Below, piece by piece: positions 51,595 to 61,700 of a DNA stretch of 64,000 nt. The notes under the pieces were generated by a model that was given only the letters and a program-made list of their open reading frames with translations, did no database searches and was not told where the DNA came from. Every line of letters begins with the position of its first letter. Positions within the stretch are counted from its first letter, which is position 1. Made by a program: the position numbers and the translations under genes. Source of the stretch: an uncultured Bacteroidia bacterium. Its GTDB lineage: Bacteria > Bacteroidota > Bacteroidia > Bacteroidales > UBA932. The stretch is from positions 1-64,000 of the forward strand of contig CADAIT010000007.1 in NCBI GenBank assembly GCA_902788095.1, given 5' to 3'.

Positions 51595-54500
51595 TTAGAA
51601 TGTTAAATTAAGACCAAATGTCACGCTCTTGGCCACCGGGTAGTTGCCCCAGTCGATACCGTTGGCGCGGTCGCCTTCGGAGGTGGAATTGGCGTTGACT
51701 GTCATTTCCGGATCCAGGCCGGTGTAGCCGGTGATGGTAAAGAGATTGGAAGCGGCCACGTACAGCCTCAGGTTGGAGATTTTGACTTTCTCAGGCAGGG
51801 GCAGGGTATAGCCCAGCTGAATGTTCTTCAGACGCAGGTAGGAACCGTCTTCCAGGAAGCGGGTGGACACCTTGCGGTTCTGGTTGGCGCCCCAGGCGGC
51901 GCGGGGCTGCGTAGTGGAAGGATAGCTCTCCGTCCAGTGCTCGTTGTAATAACGCAGCGTAGTGGGGAAGCCCCTGTAGAAACCCTCGGAATCGTTCAGG
52001 TACTGGATGTAAATCTTCTGGCCGAAGGCGCCCTGGAAAAACAGGGAGAGGTCGAAGTTCCGCCAGGTGGCCGAGAGGTTCAGGCCGGTGGTGAACTTGG
52101 GAATGGCGCTGCCCACGAAGGTACGGTCCTTGTCGTCGATGACACCGTCCTCGTTGATATCGGCATAGCGGACATCGCCGGGCTTGGTATTGTCGCCCTG
52201 ATAGGCGGACAGCAGGATTTCACTCTCGTTCTGGAAGATGCCGTCCATCTTGTACATATAGAAGGAGCCGATAGGCTGTCCTACCTCGGTGCGGGTGGCA
52301 TACACTTTGTCGTTCACCAGACCGCCGTACATGGGCGATACCAGGCTGAGGACGCGGTTGTGCAGATAACCGCCGTTCCAGGTGACATCCAGCCCCCAGT
52401 CGCCCCACTGCTTGCGGTAGTAGAGTTCCAGGTCCACACCGGTATTGAGCACGCTGCCGTTGTTAATCCACGGCGTGGCGGTGTGACCGACGGAAGCGGG
52501 CAGGGATTCCTGCACCAGCATGTCGCTGGTCACCTTGTAATAGTAGTCCACAGAAGCGCCCAGGCTGCCGTCCAGCACTTCCATGTCTATACCGGCATTG
52601 AACTGGCGGGAGGTCTCCCATTTGAGGTTCTCATTGCCCAGGGTGGTCTGCGCATAACCGTCCGCAGCACCGCCGCCGATGTTGTAATAATACTTGCCGG
52701 AGTAGCGGTCGGCATAGGCATACAGGCCGATATTCTGATTGCCGATGGCACCATAGCCCACGCGGAGCTTCAGTTTGCTGAGCCAGCGGACGTCCTTCAG
52801 GAAGGCTTCCTGGTCGGCATTCCAACCGGCAGAAACGGAGTAGAAGGTGCCCCAGCGGTGTCCCGGGCTGAAGCGGGACGAACCGTCCTCACGCAGGATG
52901 CCGGACACATAATAACGGCTGCCGAAGTTGTAGTTGGCGCTCGCGAAGAAGGAAAGCAGGGCGGAACCGGCGGCTCCGTTGTTGGCGTTGAGGGCTCCCT
53001 GGCCCAGGCCGATATAGAGCAGGTCGGGGTCGTTGCCGGCAAAGTTCTCATTGCTGGCGGCAATCACGGTTTCGCTGTTCTTGATGGCTTCCGCACCCAC
53101 CAGATAGGAAACGTGGTGCTCGCCGAAATCCATCAGGTGGTTGAAGGTGCTGTTCACCGTCCAGTTCAGGTTCTGGTTGGTGCGCACCGTGAGGCCGTTG
53201 GTGGAATTGATACGGTTCTCGGTGCCCCAGGTACGGTTGAACAGGCGGAAGTCGTTGGTGCGGAAATCCAAACCCATCGTGGTCTTCCAGAAAATGTTCT
53301 TGGTAAAATTGATTTGGATGTTACCGCTTGCCAGAAGCGTTTTGGTCTTGTTGGTACGGTCGGTATATTCCGCCAGTCCTTCCGGGCTGTAACCGTTGCC
53401 GAAGAAGGAGTTGTACAGCGCGTTGCCATAGTACTCGGACGGAGAATCCACGTAATTGCCGTTCTGGTCGTACACGGGGATGGCCGGGTTGCGGAACAGG
53501 GCGTAACGCACCACGGAGCCTCCCTGGTCGTTGTTGTAACCGTCACCGGAGCTGGCCAACAGGCGGTTGTTGGACAGGGAGCCTGTCACATTGAGGCCCA
53601 CCTTGAGCCATTTCTTCACCTGGGAATTCACGCTGGCGCGGATATTGGCGCGATTGAAACTGGAATGGCGGATGATACCCTGCTGGTCAAAATAGGATGC
53701 GGAGACCAGATACTGTGTCTTGGCCGTTCCGCCGCTTACGGACAGTTCGTGCTGGTGAATGGGAGCCACGCGGAAGATTTCCTCCAGGTGGTTCACATCG
53801 GCAAACTCTTTCAGGTATTCCCCTTCAATGAGCTGACGCTGCACCACAGACGCGGCGTTGTCGGCACGGGTGGCCTCGTTGTACAGGGAAATGTATTGCT
53901 CGGTATTGGTCATTTTGGGAAGGGCGCCGTGGAACTGGACGCCGGCCTGCATGTTATAGGAGACCTTTGCGTTGCCTTCCTTGCCGCTCTTGGTGGTGAT
54001 GAGCACCACACCGTTGGTGGCACGGGAGCCGTAGATGGCCGCGGACGAAGCGTCTTTCAGGACGGTGATTTCATCGATATCACTGGCGGCAAGGGTGTTC
54101 AGGGCCCCTTCCACCGGAATTCCGTCCACGATATAGAGCGGCTCGTTGCTGGAGGAGATGGAACCGGTACCGCGGATACGCACGGATACGCCGGCACCCG
54201 GTGCACCGGTCTCGGAACTCACGTTTACACCGGCAATCCGGCCCTGCAGGGACTGCTGCACGGAGGATACCGGAACTTTGGCGAGTTCTTTTCCGCCCAC
54301 CTTGCTCACGGCACCCAGGACGTCGCGGCGCTTCATGACGGAATAACCCACCACAACCACTTCGTCCAGAAATTCACTGTCCACTTCCAGAAGAATGTCA
54401 ATAACGCTGCGGCCGTCCGCCGGAACGCTTACGCTCCGGAAGCCGATGCAGTCGTACACAAGGGTGGCGCCTGCAGGAACACCCGTCAGGTCATAGGACC

Positions 54501-54666
54501 CGTCGAGGTTGGTAATGGTACCCATGGTGGTGCCCTGCACCATCACGCTGGCGCCGATAACCGGTTCTCCGGTGGCTGCCTCCTTCACCGTACCCCTGAC
54601 GCTGTTCTGCGCAAGGAGGACAAGCGGAAAGAGCAGTCCTGCCAGAATGTTAATTAGCTTTTTCAT
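51595..54666 (-). CDS. SusC/RagA-family TonB-linked receptor
   Basis: A 1023-residue outer-membrane importer. Signal peptide, then a carboxypeptidase D regulatory-like domain (VRGTVKEAATGEPVIGASVM), the TonB-box-like DEVVVVGY, plug domain (SLQGRIAGVNVSSETGAPGA, RGTGSISSSNEPLYIVDGIP, IYGSRATNGVVLITTK) and beta-barrel ending in KSVTFGLNLTF. It imports the oligosaccharide target with the SusD protein. Its ATG lies inside the 3' end of the preceding paralogue A gene (17-base overlap). Confidence 0.97.
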   Translation of the reverse strand: MKKLINILAGLLFPLVLLAQNSVRGTVKEAATGEPVIGASVMVQGTTMGTITNLDGSYDLTGVPAGATLVYDCIGFRSVSVPADGRSVIDILLEVDSEFLDEVVVVGYSVMKRRDVLGAVSKVGGKELAKVPVSSVQQSLQGRIAGVNVSSETGAPGAGVSVRIRGTGSISSSNEPLYIVDGIPVEGALNTLAASDIDEITVLKDASSAAIYGSRATNGVVLITTKSGKEGNAKVSYNMQAGVQFHGALPKMTNTEQYISLYNEATRADNAASVVQRQLIEGEYLKEFADVNHLEEIFRVAPIHQHELSVSGGTAKTQYLVSASYFDQQGIIRHSSFNRANIRASVNSQVKKWLKVGLNVTGSLSNNRLLASSGDGYNNDQGGSVVRYALFRNPAIPVYDQNGNYVDSPSEYYGNALYNSFFGNGYSPEGLAEYTDRTNKTKTLLASGNIQINFTKNIFWKTTMGLDFRTNDFRLFNRTWGTENRINSTNGLTVRTNQNLNWTVNSTFNHLMDFGEHHVSYLVGAEAIKNSETVIAASNENFAGNDPDLLYIGLGQGALNANNGAAGSALLSFFASANYNFGSRYYVSGILREDGSSRFSPGHRWGTFYSVSAGWNADQEAFLKDVRWLSKLKLRVGYGAIGNQNIGLYAYADRYSGKYYYNIGGGAADGYAQTTLGNENLKWETSRQFNAGIDMEVLDGSLGASVDYYYKVTSDMLVQESLPASVGHTATPWINNGSVLNTGVDLELYYRKQWGDWGLDVTWNGGYLHNRVLSLVSPMYGGLVNDKVYATRTEVGQPIGSFYMYKMDGIFQNESEILLSAYQGDNTKPGDVRYADINEDGVIDDKDRTFVGSAIPKFTTGLNLSATWRNFDLSLFFQGAFGQKIYIQYLNDSEGFYRGFPTTLRYYNEHWTESYPSTTQPRAAWGANQNRKVSTRFLEDGSYLRLKNIQLGYTLPLPEKVKISNLRLYVAASNLFTITGYTGLDPEMTVNANSTSEGDRANGIDWGNYPVAKSVTFGLNLTF

Positions 54667-56377
54667 ACGAGATTATGTGATTGTTTACACTCAAATTTCC
54701 TTGTTGGTCCCGCTCGATGCGGCTGCCGGCCGGCAGTTCCACCACGACGACAGAGGCGTCGGCAGGCAGGGTGACGGAAGCGCTTTCCGTCACGCCTTTG
54801 GCCAGATAGGTACGGGAGACGATGTCAAAGAGGTCCTTTCGGCCGTCTTTCACGGTGTAGGTGACGGAAGTGGCGCCGAAGGGATTGTACATCAGATATA
54901 CCGGGAACGGCTTGTCGGCATAGAAATCCGTCGCGTTGCAGTTCAGGCGGAGAATGCCTTCCACGTCGGTGGTTTCCACGATGGCGCCGAAAATACCCAC
55001 CGCACCTGTGCTATAGAGGCTGAACATGCTCTCCTTGGGGTTTTTGTCGGTCCAGCGGGGACCGTCGCCCAGGGCGATGGGATGCAGGCCCTTGTGCGCC
55101 TCCACGTCGTAGAGGTTGTCCTCGTAGCGGAGCCCCTCATACCCGACGATGGAGTTGGTATAGTCCTGCATGCCGGGCAGGCACTGGAGCGAATCCGGCA
55201 GCTGGTCCGGGAAGAACAGGCGGCAGTTGTTCACGTTGTTGAGCATCCAGCGGCCGATGCTGCGGGCATACCGGGGTTCATATTTGACCAGCGGCACAAA
55301 AGGCCAGGCCACGTCGATGGAGTTCATCAGGAAGGCGAAGCCGCCACCGTCGGTGAGGCTGCCCTGCAGGCCGCTGATTTCATAGTCGCCCCACTTGCCG
55401 GCCGTGATGCCCCAGCCGGTGCGGCCGTCGGAAGCCGTACAGCCGTCAAACACCCAATCCAGCATTTTGGCGGTGTCAAAGCGGCAGCCCTGCTCCGCAT
55501 TCAGACGGGCGGCGGTGTAGATGCCCATCGGCAGGAGAATCTCGTAAAATCGGCTCTCCTTTTGGCCCTCCAGGGCTTTCAGGGCCGATATGGCCCGCTC
55601 CAGGTAGCGCTGTTCTCCGTATTTCCGATAGGCGCTGTACAGGACCCAGGCATGGCCGCCGGCGGCGTCCTGCTGCTTGGGAATCCAGTTGTTGCAGCCT
55701 TTCATCTGCGCATAGTCGAAATAGGTGAAATCGTAGTTGCCGTCCAGCACTTCGTCCGCGGCGGCGAACTGGTCCGCAACGGTGTGAAGGATTTCATCGG
55801 CGCCGTCCACGCCGGGAAAGACTTCGCTCACGGCATAGAACAGGATGTTGGGATATACGTCGTACCACCAGTCGCGGCCGTAACCGCCACCCAGCAGAGC
55901 CACTTCGGGGCAGGTATTGTTCATTACAATGTTCCAGCCGTTGTCGCTGTTGAAGTAGTTTTGCGACATTTTCACGAAGTTGAAACCGTGCTGGCTGGTT
56001 TTGTCGATGCCGTTGAGGCCGGCGCCCAGCAGGGTGTGCAGGATGTTCAGGCTCTCGTGGAACTCACCGTTGTTGTTATGGGGTCCCTGGCGGCTGTCCT
56101 TCATGGCCGTGTACAGGCCGAAGGTCACCTGGTCCACATTGCGGCGGGCGCTGTCCAGCCAGATTACCGGACCGGCGGGAAGCGTGCTGTTGAAGTCGAA
56201 GGCATAGGCATCGAAGTCCAGGGCTTTCTGCTTCCAGTCCAAAATTTTGTACGGCTGCGGGAAGGCGGCCATTTTCTCCACACGCGGAATGCTGTACTGG
56301 GCAACAGGCTCACCGTAATATGCAGCCGTGCAGGAAAGGGCGGCAAAGCCCAGGATGGCAAAGCTTAAGCGTCTCAT
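54650..56377 (-). CDS. PUL lipoprotein A of unknown family (putative alpha/alpha-barrel)
   Basis: A 575-residue predicted lipoprotein (ILGFAALSCTAAY), paralogue of the 47302 gene. Shared segments include YKILDWKQKALDFDAYAFDF, GRDWWYDVYPNILFYAVSEV, QQDAAGGHAWVLYSAYRKYG, SRFYEILLPMGIYTAARLNA, GSLTDGGGFAFLMNS and ATDFYADKPFPVYLMYNP. I know of no characterised member. It sits between the MFS transporter and SusC, overlapping both slightly, so it is in the PUL operon. The two paralogues flanking the SusCD genes suggest they act on the same glycan, perhaps at different linkages or on different sides of the outer membrane. Confidence 0.72.
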   Translation of the reverse strand: MRRLSFAILGFAALSCTAAYYGEPVAQYSIPRVEKMAAFPQPYKILDWKQKALDFDAYAFDFNSTLPAGPVIWLDSARRNVDQVTFGLYTAMKDSRQGPHNNNGEFHESLNILHTLLGAGLNGIDKTSQHGFNFVKMSQNYFNSDNGWNIVMNNTCPEVALLGGGYGRDWWYDVYPNILFYAVSEVFPGVDGADEILHTVADQFAAADEVLDGNYDFTYFDYAQMKGCNNWIPKQQDAAGGHAWVLYSAYRKYGEQRYLERAISALKALEGQKESRFYEILLPMGIYTAARLNAEQGCRFDTAKMLDWVFDGCTASDGRTGWGITAGKWGDYEISGLQGSLTDGGGFAFLMNSIDVAWPFVPLVKYEPRYARSIGRWMLNNVNNCRLFFPDQLPDSLQCLPGMQDYTNSIVGYEGLRYEDNLYDVEAHKGLHPIALGDGPRWTDKNPKESMFSLYSTGAVGIFGAIVETTDVEGILRLNCNATDFYADKPFPVYLMYNPFGATSVTYTVKDGRKDLFDIVSRTYLAKGVTESASVTLPADASVVVVELPAGSRIERDQQGNLSVNNHIISYEKAN

Positions 56378-57615
56378 TTTCCGTCAATTTCTTTAATGAT
56401 ATTCTGGGCAAGGGGCAGAGAAAGCAGCTGCAGGCCGCCTACGATAGGAAGGGCGAAACGGAGGGCGATGTCCTCGGAGAACGCACTGGCAAGCACGATG
56501 AACAGCACCATGCCGAATGCACGGCCGAAAAACAGGCCCACCTCGTGGCTCATGATATAGGCATACTCGTCACGACCCTCTATTTTGGATACCGCGTCGA
56601 TGGTCTTCATCATCGTGGGCATATAGGCAAGGTCGTGGAGGGGCTGGAACATCACCTTGCAAAGGATGAAGATGATGACGCCGGCGGCAGAGAAAAGGAT
56701 GCCGCTGCAAAGGGTGCCTGCAAAGAACACAATCAGACCGAAACCGAAGATTTTCATGCGGTCTTCCGGTTTGGCCACACGGCCCAGCACATACACCAGG
56801 ATGGCCGTGACGGCACCGCCGATGCCCTGAATAAGGCCCAGGGAGCCCTCTCCGCCGATGAACTTCATGATGAGGATGGCGGGAGCGGTTACCAGAAAGC
56901 CCTGCACCATGCCCTTGAGTCCGGCCAGGCCAAGGAGTTTGTTCCACAGGCGATGGAACTTGAAATAGAAGAAATTCCTGCTCTCCGGAGAACGGAAACT
57001 ACCGCGGGAAAGGACCAGGCAGGCGGCAAAAGCTATCACCAGGGCCATCACGGTAATCACCTTGTATCCGGTGTTCACGGAGAAGACCATTCCCAGGATG
57101 GTTTTGCCGTCTATCATGGCCAGGAAACCGCCCACCAGAATGGGAATGACGATGTTCCACAGGGAGAAGAAAAACGACTCGAAGCCAAAGAAATAGTTGC
57201 GGTTGCTGTCATCGGTGGCGTACAGCGTGAGCAGGTAGCGGTTGGTCCAGAAGAAACCGGTGGACAGGCCGATGAGGAAACCTGTGGCGCACAGCATGGG
57301 CAGGGAGACCGTACGAATGAACATCATCACCATCAGGGAGACGGCCGAGACAAGAATGCCGAACGCATACAGCTGATTGGACTTGAAATACTTGAGCAAC
57401 AAGCCGTTTACCAGGGCCGACAGGACAATGCCCACATACATGCTCAACTGGTAGATGACCACCCAGGAAGGGCTGCCGGTGTTGCGCATGATGTAGGCGC
57501 CCGCAAAAATCTCAATCAGCGGGAGCACCATCGCAAAGAGCAGGTTCGTGACCAGCAGGGTGCGGATGGTTTTGGACTGCGTCTTGAAGTACGCGAATTC
57601 GCCGAATGCTTTCAT
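56374..57615 (-). CDS. MFS transporter of the glycan locus
   Basis: A 413-residue inner-membrane protein with 10-12 helices (TLLVTNLLFAMVLPLIEIFA, IYQLSMYVGIVLSALVNGLL, LIQGIGGAVTAILVYVLGRV and others). The overall pattern fits the Major Facilitator Superfamily. It lies between GH130 and paralogue A, with a 4-base overlap and a 0-base gap. In B. fragilis, a GH130 phosphorylase is likewise next to a sugar/cation symporter, so it probably brings an oligosaccharide into the cytoplasm for GH130. Confidence 0.82.
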   Translation of the reverse strand: MKAFGEFAYFKTQSKTIRTLLVTNLLFAMVLPLIEIFAGAYIMRNTGSPSWVVIYQLSMYVGIVLSALVNGLLLKYFKSNQLYAFGILVSAVSLMVMMFIRTVSLPMLCATGFLIGLSTGFFWTNRYLLTLYATDDSNRNYFFGFESFFFSLWNIVIPILVGGFLAMIDGKTILGMVFSVNTGYKVITVMALVIAFAACLVLSRGSFRSPESRNFFYFKFHRLWNKLLGLAGLKGMVQGFLVTAPAILIMKFIGGEGSLGLIQGIGGAVTAILVYVLGRVAKPEDRMKIFGFGLIVFFAGTLCSGILFSAAGVIIFILCKVMFQPLHDLAYMPTMMKTIDAVSKIEGRDEYAYIMSHEVGLFFGRAFGMVLFIVLASAFSEDIALRFALPIVGGLQLLSLPLAQNIIKEIDGK

Positions 57616-58665
57616 TTATACGTTCAGGGATTTGAGGATTTCACGGACAGAGAATTCAGCGCTGCAGATAACCTCGTCGGAGGCACCGTAGAAAATGCGC
57701 ACGGTGTCCTCGTCAATTTTGTAGCCGCCGTTGGTGAACACCACATTGCCGAAGAAGCCGGTTTTCTCGTACGGGGCGACGGGCTCCATGATGGGCTCCT
57801 CGCTGCGGGCCAGCACCCGGGTAGGGTCGTTCAGGTCCAGCAGCAGGGCTCCCAGGCAATACCGGTTCTCCTTGTTGGCGCCATGATAGATTTCCAGCCA
57901 GCCTTTTTCCGTACGGATGGGAGCGGCACCGGCGCCGACACGCTCGCTGTCCCACATGCCGGGACGGGTGGTGGCGATACATTTGTGACGGCCCCAGTGG
58001 ATGCGGTCGGGCGATTCGGCCACCCAAATGTAGTTGCCGCCCAATTCCGGGCTGCTGGGACGATGGAAAGCGTACCACTTGCCCCCCACCTTTTCTTCAA
58101 AGAGGGCGCAGTCCTTGTTATGCGGCGGGAAAATCATGCCTTCACGCTCCAGCGTCTTGAAGTCGCGGGTGTGGATGAGGCCTACGCCCACGGCAACCGG
58201 CGAAACTTCCGTGAAGGTGAGCCAGAAACCGTCTTCCATGGTGGCCACGCGGCAGTCTTCGATGCCGAAGGACTCCTGGAAGCCTTCCCCGAAAATGGGC
58301 TTGACGGCCGGGTCCTCCACAAAATGAACATCGTCCACGGAGCATACCGGACGGAGGTAAGACAGGGTAGTAAGGTAATACTGACCTTTATATTTTATAA
58401 CGCGCGGATCCGAAGCATCCAGCGCCGGGTCGTCCTTGGAAAAGCGGAGCACTTCAATCTCACCTTTCTCATTATAGACAGGGAAGCTGATGATGCCTTC
58501 TTCCTGAATGGGGCGTTCGGCCACACGGAGCAGCAGCCAGGTTTTTCCGTCCATGCGGAAAACGCCGGGGTTCAGCAGGCAGGTAATCTCCATGCCGGGG
58601 ATGCACGGATGAAGGTCCGAGGGACGCAAAATGGGATTGGCGGGGTTGCGTTTTGCAATATCCAT
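57616..58665 (-). CDS. GH130 family beta-mannoside phosphorylase or mannosidase
   Basis: A 349-residue protein of glycoside hydrolase family 130. Conserved segments: RNPANPILRPSDL at the start, LLLRVAERP, DASDPRVIKYKGQYYLTTLS, FGIEDCRVATMEDGFWLTFT (GxEDxR motif of the active site), MIFPPHNKDCALFEEKVGGK and WYAFHRPS. GH130 enzymes cleave beta-mannosides, either by phosphorolysis (mannosyl-glucose, mannosyl-GlcNAc, mannobiose) or, in some, by hydrolysis of beta-1,2-mannosides. Which applies here is not clear from the motifs. It has no signal peptide, so it acts in the cytoplasm. It is the first gene of the operon. Confidence 0.93.
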   Translation of the reverse strand: MDIAKRNPANPILRPSDLHPCIPGMEITCLLNPGVFRMDGKTWLLLRVAERPIQEEGIISFPVYNEKGEIEVLRFSKDDPALDASDPRVIKYKGQYYLTTLSYLRPVCSVDDVHFVEDPAVKPIFGEGFQESFGIEDCRVATMEDGFWLTFTEVSPVAVGVGLIHTRDFKTLEREGMIFPPHNKDCALFEEKVGGKWYAFHRPSSPELGGNYIWVAESPDRIHWGRHKCIATTRPGMWDSERVGAGAAPIRTEKGWLEIYHGANKENRYCLGALLLDLNDPTRVLARSEEPIMEPVAPYEKTGFFGNVVFTNGGYKIDEDTVRIFYGASDEVICSAEFSVREILKSLNV

Positions 58666-58690
58666 GGTTATTCGTTTTTGGTGTCGGCTG

Positions 58691-58698
58691 CAAAAATA
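58691..58698 (-). promoter_or_regulatory. -7-like box (TATTTTTG) of the PUL operon
   Basis: TATTTTTG on the minus strand 25 bases before the GH130 ATG. The promoter of the divergent regulator is about 60 bases further on. Confidence 0.45.
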
Positions 58699-58751
58699 GC
58701 TCGTTAACCGCCGGCGAAGAGTAAACTATTCTAACATTTTGGTACACTTAT

Positions 58752-58781
58752 TTGACAAATCGCTTTTTTTGCCTACCTTGC
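58752..58781 (+). promoter_or_regulatory. Promoter of the hybrid two-component gene
   Basis: TTG at 58752-58754 and TACCTTGC at 58774-58781 are 19 bases apart, 15 bases before the ATG at 58797. Confidence 0.5.
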
Positions 58782-58796
58782 ACAAAATTGTTAAAA

Positions 58797-61700
58797 ATGC
58801 TTAAAAAGGTTGTTATATGCCTTTATTTGGTGGTGTACGCTCTATTAACACCCCTTCTGGCGCAGGAATACCGCATCCGGAACATCACCAATGCGGACGG
58901 GCTGAGCAACAGCTCGGTGAACATGGTGTTTCAAGACCGCAGCGGGCTGGTCTGGTTTGGCACCTGGGACGGCCTCAACAGCTACAACGGACAGGATTTC
59001 CACGTCTTTCTCCCTTCCCCGGGAGACAGTTCCTCCATTGACAACAATGTAATCCGGCAAATGACACAGTCGGCCGACGGGACGCTGTGGGTAGCCACCG
59101 ACCGCGGCGTAAACAGCTTTTCCGCCCGGGAAGGGCAGTTCCAGCGGTACTTCTCCGGGTCCATGCACGGAACGGGAGTATCCGAATTCAGCTTTCACCT
59201 CATTACTTCCCCGGAGGGAGAAATCGGCGCGGTGGTGAGCGGACACGGGGTCTTCCGTTACAACGCGGACGGTAGTTTCACGCGCATTTCACAAGCGGGG
59301 AACCACCGGATAGTAAAAGCGGTTATGGACAGGTCCGGTCGAGTCTGGGTGCTGGACGTCGAGGGCAACCTGCTCTGCGACGGAGCCATAAAGGAAAGCG
59401 GTATCCGCTTCTTCTTTTACGATGCCCCTGAAGACCAACTCTGGGTACAGGACGACGCGTCCTATCACCTCCTGGGCACACAAACGGCACCCGACGGCAA
59501 AATCGGTCCAGTCCGGGCGGCCGCCACGGACGGCACCAGCCAGTATCTGGGAACCGAAGAAGGCCTGTACAGATATACACCCCAGGACGGCAGCCTGAGC
59601 CTCATTTTGCCCGATGTACCCGTATTGTCGGTCTGCTGCGGGACCCAGCGAATCATCTGGGTCGGTTCGGACATGCAGGGCGTCTGGCAACTGTCTCCCC
59701 GCCCCTTCGACTTCGGCGCCGTAAGCGGCATGTTCGGGGGCAGCGCCGTACGCTGCTTTTCCCGGTCGGCCGACGGAAACCTGGCCGTGGGCACCAAAGG
59801 AGCGGGGTTGTTTGTCCTTACCCATGAACGCACCGCAAAGCATATTACCACCAGGCAGGGCCTGCTGCACAACAATGTATATTGCCTGGAAGACGACGGA
59901 GAGGCGGTATGGATAGGGACGGACGGCACCGGGCTCAACTACATGGAAAAGGGAAGCCCCAAGCTGCATCGATTGTCCATCCCGGACACCCTCAGGGTAT
60001 CTTCCGTCTATGCCATCCTGCCGGAAGGAAAAGACACCTTGTGGGTGGGCACCAGCGGATACGGCCTCTACCGGCTTCTACTGAACCGCAACACGCGTCC
60101 TTATCATGTGCGCGGCGCCACCCACTACCCCCACCTGCAGCTGGGCAGCGACGTGATATACAGCCTGCTCCCCTCCTGGAGCGGGCACCTGTTCGTGGGA
60201 ACGCGCGGAGGCGGACTGCGAATGGTGGACAAACATACCGGCGAGGTACACCCTGCCCGGCCGGAACTGCCGGACGACATCCTGTGCCTCAAGCGGGCCT
60301 CAGACGGGGCGCTGCTTGCCGGAACCAGCAGCGGACTGTTCCGCTTTGGAAGCAGTTGGAAGGAGGCCACCCGCTATTCCCGGGAGAACGGCCTCCCCAG
60401 CAACACCATCCACGGCATCCTGGAAGACGCCCACGGGCGCATCTGGGCAAGCACCAACAACGGGCTGGCCCGGATAGACCCGGAAAGCGGACAAGTCACC
60501 ACTTACCAGGCCGAAGACGGTCTGCAGGACAATGAGTTTTCCGACGGCGCCTTTTACGAATCGGACGGAGAATTTTTCTTCGGCGGCATCCGGGGCTTCA
60601 ACTGGTTCGACCCGCTCACGGCAGCGCCGGCCGCTTTCATGCCGTCTCCCCTGCTGGACGAGATTCGCATCGACCACCAACTGGCCCACTTGAACGAGGA
60701 AACGCTGGTGCTGGAACCGCACGTCCGGCAGCTGAGCTTCCGTTTTGTCCCGATGGACTACCTCTGGGCCAAGCGCTGTTGGATTTCCTATATGCTGGAA
60801 GGCTTTACCCAGAAGTGGGTGAATATCCAGGATTCACGCACCATTTCTTTCTCCAACCTGCCTCCCGGAGACTACACCCTGCGCGTGCGCTGCTCAAACG
60901 GCGACCGCATCTGGTCGGAAGAGAGTTTTGTCCTTCCTATCAAAAAGCTTCCGGAATGGTGGGAGACCACCCTCGCCCGCGTGATGTACGTGCTGCTGGG
61001 CCTCCTGCTCCTCTTTTTGCTGGTCCATCAGGCCCGCTACCGCTTCCAGACGGAGGCGGAGAAATCCAAGACCGAGGCCGTGCACGAGGCCAAACTGGAC
61101 TTTTTCACCAACATCGCCCATGAGTTCTCCAACTCGCTCACGCTCATTTACGGCCCCTGCGAAGAACTCATGCAGAGCGGGCGCATGGACGGCAAGGAAC
61201 GGCAGTACCTGGAAAGCATCGAAACCAATTCCAACCGCATGCGCACCCTTATCCAGCAGCTCATCAGCTTCCGCAAGGCGGAAACCGGCCACCTGAGCAT
61301 CCGAATCGGCAAGGTGGACCTGCTCGCCCTCACCGCCCAGGAGCGCAGTTATTTCCAGGACGAGATGAGCCGCCGGGGCATTCACTTTCAGCTGGACGCC
61401 CCGGAAGACGGACTCATCTGGACGGCCGACGGCGACTCCATGGAGAAACTCCTGTTCAACCTGCTCTCCAATGCCGTGAAATACACGCCGGACGGCGAAC
61501 GCATCACCGTAAGCCTGGTTCCGGAGCAGTCTTGGCTGGACATAAAGGTAACCAACACCGGCGTGGGCATTGCAGAAGAACAGCGGCTGAAAATCTTCGA
61601 CCGCTACGAAGTCCTGAACCGATTCGAGCGGGCCCTTTCCAAAGGGCGCACCTCCAGCGGAATCGGCCTGGCGCTTTGCAAGAGCCTGGTGGAACTGCAC

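Noticed and set aside
51937-54657. A 906-codon open frame on the plus strand
   Set aside because: It is opposite the SusC gene, whose domains are all clear. Long antisense frames are common in this GC-rich coding DNA.
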